NCBI RefSeq assembly: GCF_001425705.1
Contig: NZ_LMDC01000001.1
Span: 1,348,486 to 1,412,485 of the forward strand
DNA length: 64,000 nucleotides
Direction: 5' to 3'
DNA from: Pelomonas sp. Root1217
GTDB taxonomy: Bacteria; Pseudomonadota; Gammaproteobacteria; Burkholderiales; Burkholderiaceae_C
Shown: positions 60,018 to 64,000 of the stretch, one piece after another
Layout: each line of letters begins with the position of its first letter
Numbering within the stretch: position 1 is the stretch's first letter
Program-made: the position numbers and the translations under genes
Notes under the pieces: generated by a model
Told to the model about the DNA's origin: nothing
The model's database searches: none
Seen by the model: the letters and a program-made list of their open reading frames with translations, nothing else

Positions 60018-60488
60018 TCAGCCTTGATAGGGCCCCTTGACCTCGCCCCAGCCCCATTTGGGCATCGGCGCGTCAGCATCGACCGTCACACCCGGTTGGG
60101 AATTCAGGACGGCCAGGCGCGAGCCCCATTCAAGGTAGCCCACCAGCGCGGAGCGGAACTCCGGGTCGTCGGGCATGCCGAGCTGATCAGCCGTGTCCAG
60201 CAGCAGTGCAACCCAGGCGCGGCGCTGCTCCTGGCTCAGGTGGCGGTTCAAGTGCTGTCTCACCATGTGCGGATGGCCGCCATGCTCGGCGGAATAGGTG
60301 GCCGGACCGCCCAGCACCTCACCGAGGAAGGCGGCCACATGGGCCGGGTGCTCGCCGTTCATGTGGGCGAAGACGGGCGCGAGCAACGCATCGTCCGTGA
60401 CGCGCTGGTAGAAGCGCTCGGTCAGCTGTTGCAGTGCGGGCAGCCCGCCGAGCCAGTCGTAAAGGGTAGGGACAGCGGGATCGTTCAT
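60018..60488 (-). CDS. Group 2 truncated hemoglobin
   Basis: A 156-residue globin of the truncated group II type: YDWLGGLPALQQLTERFYQRVTDDALLAPVF at the N-terminus, proximal heme His near residue 79 in HMVRQHLNRHL, and Trp in RAW. The C-terminus is extended by a Trp-rich tail (PMPKWGWGEVKG). Likely roles are oxygen/NO chemistry. Its start overlaps the stop of the DUF4386 gene by four bases (60485-60488), so it is third in a coupled minus-strand group. Confidence 0.88.
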   Translation of the reverse strand: MNDPAVPTLYDWLGGLPALQQLTERFYQRVTDDALLAPVFAHMNGEHPAHVAAFLGEVLGGPATYSAEHGGHPHMVRQHLNRHLSQEQRRAWVALLLDTADQLGMPDDPEFRSALVGYLEWGSRLAVLNSQPGVTVDADAPMPKWGWGEVKGPYQG

Positions 60489-61222
60489 GGGGGTGAGGGC
60501 AGTGTGGATGCGCTGGACGTGGGGTGGGCCGTGACCTTCACAAGTCGGTGTTTGCCCGCGGTCAGCCACAGCGCAAACGCCAGCTCGCCCACCAGGGCCG
60601 GGAGCATGACGGCCGGGAACAACAGCCTGGCGAACGCCGGCGCCAGCAGCAGCGCGAAGCTGTTGAGCAGATAGGCCAGGCCAGCGGACGCGAGCAGCCA
60701 GCCCAGGACGCGTGGCAGCACGCCGCTGCGCGCGATCAAGGCGCCACGGATGACGCAGGCGAAGCCGAAGAAGATCAAGCCGATGCCGAAGCCCTGGCTG
60801 TGCAGCTGCACGGCCAGCATCGCCAACGCCTCGCGCTGGCCGGGCGGGATTGCGGCCACGGTGGTGGGCCCCGTCAGCAGGTCGAGCGCCGCGAGCAACT
60901 GCACTCGGTTGGCGACGAGCACGGCCGTCTGCACGAGGTTCAGGCCGGTTGCGGTCAGTGCCAGCGACTCGTTGATGGGCCGCAGCAGCCGCCACATCAT
61001 GACGATGATGGGCAGGTCCAGCACCTGCATCAGCAGGTCGGCGACCAGGCCGCTGCGCCACAGCAGCGGGTTGGCGGCGATGCGCTCGGCCGTCGCGGCG
61101 GCATCGCCGGCCACGACGAGGCTGCCGCGCACGAAGGCCTCGCTGTACAGGCCCAGGGCAATGATGGCGAGATAGCACAGCCCGGAGATGCGCAGTTCGC
61201 GCGCGCTGACGGTGTTGCTCAT
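60485..61222 (-). CDS. DUF4386 membrane protein
   Basis: A 245-residue integral membrane protein with about six hydrophobic helices. Matches the DUF4386 pattern: RISGLCYLAIIALGLYSE at the start, WRSGLVADLLMQVLDLPII and GFGIGLIFFGFACVIRGALI. No function known. Start ATG 61222. Its stop region overlaps the globin start (ATGA) and its own start overlaps the stop of the next upstream gene, so all three are one transcript. Confidence 0.85.
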   Translation of the reverse strand: MSNTVSARELRISGLCYLAIIALGLYSEAFVRGSLVVAGDAAATAERIAANPLLWRSGLVADLLMQVLDLPIIVMMWRLLRPINESLALTATGLNLVQTAVLVANRVQLLAALDLLTGPTTVAAIPPGQREALAMLAVQLHSQGFGIGLIFFGFACVIRGALIARSGVLPRVLGWLLASAGLAYLLNSFALLLAPAFARLLFPAVMLPALVGELAFALWLTAGKHRLVKVTAHPTSSASTLPSPP

Positions 61223-61737
61223 GCCGGCCTCGCCGCATGCCAGGCACGGCGGGCGACGCCGCGCACCCCCCACGACAGGCCGGCGATGACGCCGCCGATC
61301 ACGGTGGGTAGCACGGCGCCGAAGGTCCAGCTCATGCCGAGCACGAAGCCGAACAGGCTCTCGGCCCGATGGGCGGGAAGCAGCAGGGCCAGCAGCGGCA
61401 GCAGGCCCATGAAGATGATCGCGGTCAGCTCCTGCAGGTGCAGCTCGAAGCTCAGGGCCAGCGAGGCGCCCAGCAGCAAGGGCAGGACGAAGCCGATGGC
61501 GACGGGCCACCATTCGCGTCGAGTGGCGGGGGCACGGGGCAGGCGGCCGGCCGCCCAGGCGGCGAGGGCGGGCAGCAACAGCAGGCCCCAGGCGTTGGAC
61601 AGGCCGGGCAGGTCGGGGCGTTGCAGCAGATGGTGAGTGACGATGCCGCCGTGCAGGGCCTCCCAGGTGAGGTGAACAGCCTCGGCCATCAGGGCCAGGG
61701 CGGCGAGGGTCAGGCGCGGTGGGGTCGATGCTTGCAT
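61219..61737 (-). CDS. Small integral membrane protein of unknown function
   Basis: A 172-residue protein with about five hydrophobic helices (e.g. NAWGLLLLPALAAWAAG, WWPVAIGFVLPLLLGASLAL, ELTAIIFMGLLPLLALLLP, WTFGAVLPTVIGGVIAGLSWG). Start ATG 61737; upstream frames have no support. First gene of the coupled group with DUF4386 and the globin. Family not recognised. Confidence 0.68.
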   Translation of the reverse strand: MQASTPPRLTLAALALMAEAVHLTWEALHGGIVTHHLLQRPDLPGLSNAWGLLLLPALAAWAAGRLPRAPATRREWWPVAIGFVLPLLLGASLALSFELHLQELTAIIFMGLLPLLALLLPAHRAESLFGFVLGMSWTFGAVLPTVIGGVIAGLSWGVRGVARRAWHAARPA

Positions 61738-61946
61738 GGCATTGGAGTGTGACGGAGCAGCGGCGCAGCTTGCCGGTGTCGGCGCCGCGTAGCGACGCGG
61801 CTGCGACCGATGGTGGCGGCATGGTGTCCAGCTGCAGCGAGGGCCGACGGCCGGTGTGGCGTTTAACGGAAGCAACGCCGGGTAACAGCTGTCCGCCCGG
61901 CGCGGCCCTAGAGTCGGCATATCCGTCACGACCCAGGTTCCTGCCC

Positions 61947-62660
61947 ATGCGCCATCGCTTCTTGACCGTCTCCGTCCCGACTCTGCTGGCCTTGCTGCTC
62001 GTGGGCTGTGCCTCGGTGCGCGACGGGCGTGAGGTGCGCGGGCGTGATGGGCGCGACGCGCACATGGCTCAGGCGCCTTCGGTGGCGGGCGTGGCGGAGG
62101 AGAGCTTCGGCAAGCCGGCCTGGGGGCGCAAGGGCGAGTTCTCACTGAGCGGCCAGCGGGTGCGCTACGAACGCGGTGCCGAGCGGCTGGCCTTGTTCGA
62201 GCCTTTGCCCGCCAATTTGCGCAACCCGCTGAACTTCAGCTGGCAGGGGCCGGGCGGCGAGAGCTCGACCGTTTGTGAAGCCTGGACGCCGGAGGCCAGC
62301 GCCAACAGCCGCCTGACCGACAGCAAGCCCTGGGTGCTGAGCTGCCGCTGGGGCAGCGCGCCGGCTGCGATGCTGCAGATCGGCGAGGGCCAGATGCGCC
62401 GTGGCAAGCTCAGCCGTGAAGGTGCCTACCGCCGCGGCGAGCTGACGGTGGGGCTGCGCTCAGTGCATCTGCACGAAGGCAGCGCGCAGCCGCAAACGGT
62501 GGCCACGGGCTATGAGATGCTGCACCAGGGCACCGTTGTGGGCAGCCTGGACCTGAGCGGTAGCCAACCGCGCCTGCGCCGCCCCGACCCGGCCACGCCG
62601 TTGGGCCGTGCGGTGACCGAGGCGGCCCTGGCGCTGGCCCTGGTCTGGGAGCCAAGCTGA
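61947..62660 (+). CDS. Predicted lipoprotein
   Basis: A 237-residue protein with a lipobox (LLVGC, Cys21) after a hydrophobic stretch, then a charged linker (RDGREVRGRDGRD) and a beta-rich body (GEFSLSGQRVRYERG, WVLSCRWGS, GYEMLHQGTVVGSLDLSG). No family recognised. It is probably in the outer membrane facing the periplasm. It lies between divergent upstream genes and a convergent Lrp-type regulator 11 bases from its stop. Confidence 0.72.
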   Translation: MRHRFLTVSVPTLLALLLVGCASVRDGREVRGRDGRDAHMAQAPSVAGVAEESFGKPAWGRKGEFSLSGQRVRYERGAERLALFEPLPANLRNPLNFSWQGPGGESSTVCEAWTPEASANSRLTDSKPWVLSCRWGSAPAAMLQIGEGQMRRGKLSREGAYRRGELTVGLRSVHLHEGSAQPQTVATGYEMLHQGTVVGSLDLSGSQPRLRRPDPATPLGRAVTEAALALALVWEPS

Positions 62661-62671
62661 GCTTAGGAGCG

Positions 62672-63118
62672 TCAGGTTTCCAGCTTCAACGGCGGTACGC
62701 GCCGACGCAGTGGCTGGGCCTTGACGATGCTGGAGCTGGTCTGGGCGCAATCGGACAGCCTGTCCAAGGCCTGGTCGAGGTGCTCGATGGAGCGTAGCGC
62801 CAGCCGCAGCACGAAGCAGTCGTCACCGGTGACCTTGTCGCATTCCAGCGCCTCGGGCATGGCGTCGATGCGCTGCTGCACCATGGCCAGTGCGCCCGGC
62901 ATGGGCCGCACGCGCACGATGGCCTGCAGCGGGAAGCCCAGGGCCAGGGGGTCGATGTCGATGGTGAAGGCGCGGATCACGCCGCGTTCGCGTAGCCGCG
63001 CCAGCCGCTCCGACGTGGCGGGCGGCGACAGCCGAATAGCTTCGGCCAGGTCCTTCAGCGGTGCCCTGGCGTCCGCGGCCAGCGCGGCCAGCAGCAGGCG
63101 GTCGATGTCGTCGATCAT
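62672..63118 (-). CDS. Lrp/AsnC-family transcriptional regulator
   Basis: A 148-residue regulator with an N-terminal helix-turn-helix (about 16-50, APLKDLAEAIRLSPPATSERLARL) and a C-terminal RAM ligand domain (about 65-140, VRVRPMPGALAMVQQ, VTGDDCFVLRL). These proteins sense amino acids. Start ATG 63118 (MIDDIDRLLL); the frame upstream is not family-like. It is divergent from an EamA-type exporter, and Lrp-type proteins often control an adjacent exporter of the amino acid they bind. The 126-bp gap would hold both promoters. Confidence 0.9.
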   Translation of the reverse strand: MIDDIDRLLLAALAADARAPLKDLAEAIRLSPPATSERLARLRERGVIRAFTIDIDPLALGFPLQAIVRVRPMPGALAMVQQRIDAMPEALECDKVTGDDCFVLRLALRSIEHLDQALDRLSDCAQTSSSIVKAQPLRRRVPPLKLET

Positions 63119-63244
63119 GATTAGGTTTGAATAGTGAACTGCCTTTGCCAATTCTGCCAAGTCATCGGATTGCCGCGCATATTGCATGTATCTGCCATGC
63201 GGGCCTTGGAACAATGGCCTCCTTCGTCATTGCAAGGATTCACC

Positions 63245-64000
63245 GTGTCCCCCACCACACGCGGCGCCCTCGAGATGGGCAGCGCGATGAGCTTGCTGGG
63301 CTCCATCGGCTATTTCGTGCTGCTGTCCGGCTTGGCGCCGCTGGACGTCGTGTTCTGGCGCTGTGGCTTCGGGCTGTTGACGCTGGCACTGATCTGCACG
63401 GTGCTGGGCCTGTGGCGCCGGCCGAGCGCGCGGGAACTGGGGCTGACCGTGCTGGGAGGCGTGGCCATTGTTCTGAACTGGGTGCTGCTGTTCGGCGCCT
63501 ACGGCCGGGCCTCGGTGGCCGTGGCCACGGCGGTCTACAACCTGCAGCCCTTTTTGCTGATGGGCCTGGGCGTGATGTTCTTCGGCGAGCGGCTCAGCCT
63601 GGCGCGGCTGGCCTGGGTGGCCCTGGCCTTTGCGGGCATGGTGCTCATCGTGCAGGCACGGCCGAGCGCCGGCTATGTCGGCGGCAACTTCGGGCTGGGT
63701 GTGGCGATGGCCCTGGGTGCCGCGGCGCTGTGGGCGGTGGCGGCCGTTGTCGCCAAGCGCTTGAGCGGCATGTCCGCCCCGCTGATCGCCATGATCCAGG
63801 TCGCCGTCGGCATGCTGATGCTGACGCCCTTTGCCGACTTCGGCCATTTGCCGCAGACGGCACTGGGCTGGATGCCGCTGGTGGTGCTGGGCGTCGTGCA
63901 CACCGGGCTGATGTACGCGCTGATGTATGCCGGCGTGCAGCGCCTGCCGACGGCACTGCAGGGTGGCCTGTCCTTCCTCTACCCGGTGGTGGCCATCGGC
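63245..64000 (+). CDS. EamA/DMT-family transporter (5' part)
   Basis: An inner-membrane exporter of the drug/metabolite family, cut by the window end after 252 codons with no stop. The GTG start is at 63245. Hydrophobic helices fill the frame; the EamA repeat is visible as TAVYNLQPFLLMGLGVMFFGERLS and again later as LPTALQGGLSFLYPVVAIG at the edge. It probably exports an amino acid or metabolite controlled by the divergent Lrp-type gene. Confidence 0.88.
   Translation, partial: MSPTTRGALEMGSAMSLLGSIGYFVLLSGLAPLDVVFWRCGFGLLTLALICTVLGLWRRPSARELGLTVLGGVAIVLNWVLLFGAYGRASVAVATAVYNLQPFLLMGLGVMFFGERLSLARLAWVALAFAGMVLIVQARPSAGYVGGNFGLGVAMALGAAALWAVAAVVAKRLSGMSAPLIAMIQVAVGMLMLTPFADFGHLPQTALGWMPLVVLGVVHTGLMYALMYAGVQRLPTALQGGLSFLYPVVAIG

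Noticed and set aside
1-64000. tRNA, rRNA, CRISPR array, prophage or integrative element
   Set aside because: No tRNA-like cloverleaf with a GGTTCGAATCC-type arm, no regular spaced repeats, no integrase, capsid or conjugation genes were seen. Short intergenic gaps and mixed metabolic genes fit ordinary chromosome.

Overview
The window is about 64 kb of GC-rich (near 68% by eye), densely coding bacterial chromosome. It suggests a Burkholderiales betaproteobacterium of the Roseateles / Pelomonas / Rubrivivax type. This rests on PEP-CTERM proteins, a UbiM-like ubiquinone hydroxylase, a granule-associated phasin, purH and ruvC in the same region, and general codon style; it is inference, not a database match. 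No tRNA, rRNA, CRISPR array, prophage or plasmid functions were seen.

Layout. 1-8.2 kb: the 3' part of purH, an aldehyde dehydrogenase / GMC alcohol dehydrogenase pair with three small followers, a TPR membrane protein, and a PlsC-like acyltransferase coupled to a CdsA-like cytidylyltransferase. 8.4-14.4 kb: ruvC, a PEP-CTERM protein and a large secreted ExeM/NucH-type nuclease, a sodium:solute symporter, a small conserved protein. 14.4-19.4 kb: the two halves of a heterodimeric ABC exporter and ubiM. 19.4-30.4 kb, lipid storage and modification: patatin phospholipase, phasin, a two-domain fatty acyl-CoA reductase of the Marinobacter type, a giant M48 membrane protease, a coupled acetyltransferase / enoyl-reductase-like / nitrilase operon, a second PEP-CTERM protein. 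30.5-33.2 kb: small conserved proteins, a glycine-zipper lipoprotein, an HNH nuclease. 33.6-43.8 kb: a fatty-acid beta-oxidation cluster (TetR regulator with a palindromic operator, acyl-CoA dehydrogenase, hydroxyacyl-CoA dehydrogenase/hydratase, thioesterase, thiolase, crotonase, SGNH hydrolase). 43.9-50 kb: a PL4-type rhamnogalacturonate lyase, a YciA-like thioesterase, an Aer-like chemoreceptor, an Atm1-type ABC exporter. 50-56.2 kb: small proteins, a REP-associated (RAYT-type) transposase, an amidohydrolase, and a LytR/LytS operon with one intact and one degenerate kinase. 56.4-64 kb: TPR protein, penicillin-binding protein 1A, VOC protein, truncated hemoglobin, membrane proteins, an Lrp/AsnC regulator divergent from an EamA transporter cut by the window edge.

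The most unusual structure is non-coding. A repeat of about 137 bp occurs five times (8199, 16212, 31120, 33326, 45785). Each copy folds into a chain of hairpins, and the stems carry compensatory changes between copies. Four of the five start 0-8 bases after a stop codon, in the sense orientation. One lies between the two ABC exporter genes and one carries an extra 80-bp insert with its own palindromes. The window also encodes a RAYT-type HUH transposase, the enzyme class that moves such repeats elsewhere, so a transposase/repeat pair is a reasonable hypothesis.

Other points of note: a LytS-like pseudokinase beside its active paralogue; a fatty-alcohol-forming reductase next to polyester granule and phospholipase genes; a recurrent -10-like hexamer 6-8 bases before start codons, suggesting leaderless mRNAs; an 80-bp near-perfect palindrome before the crotonase gene; and a CdsA-like protein with a changed signature.
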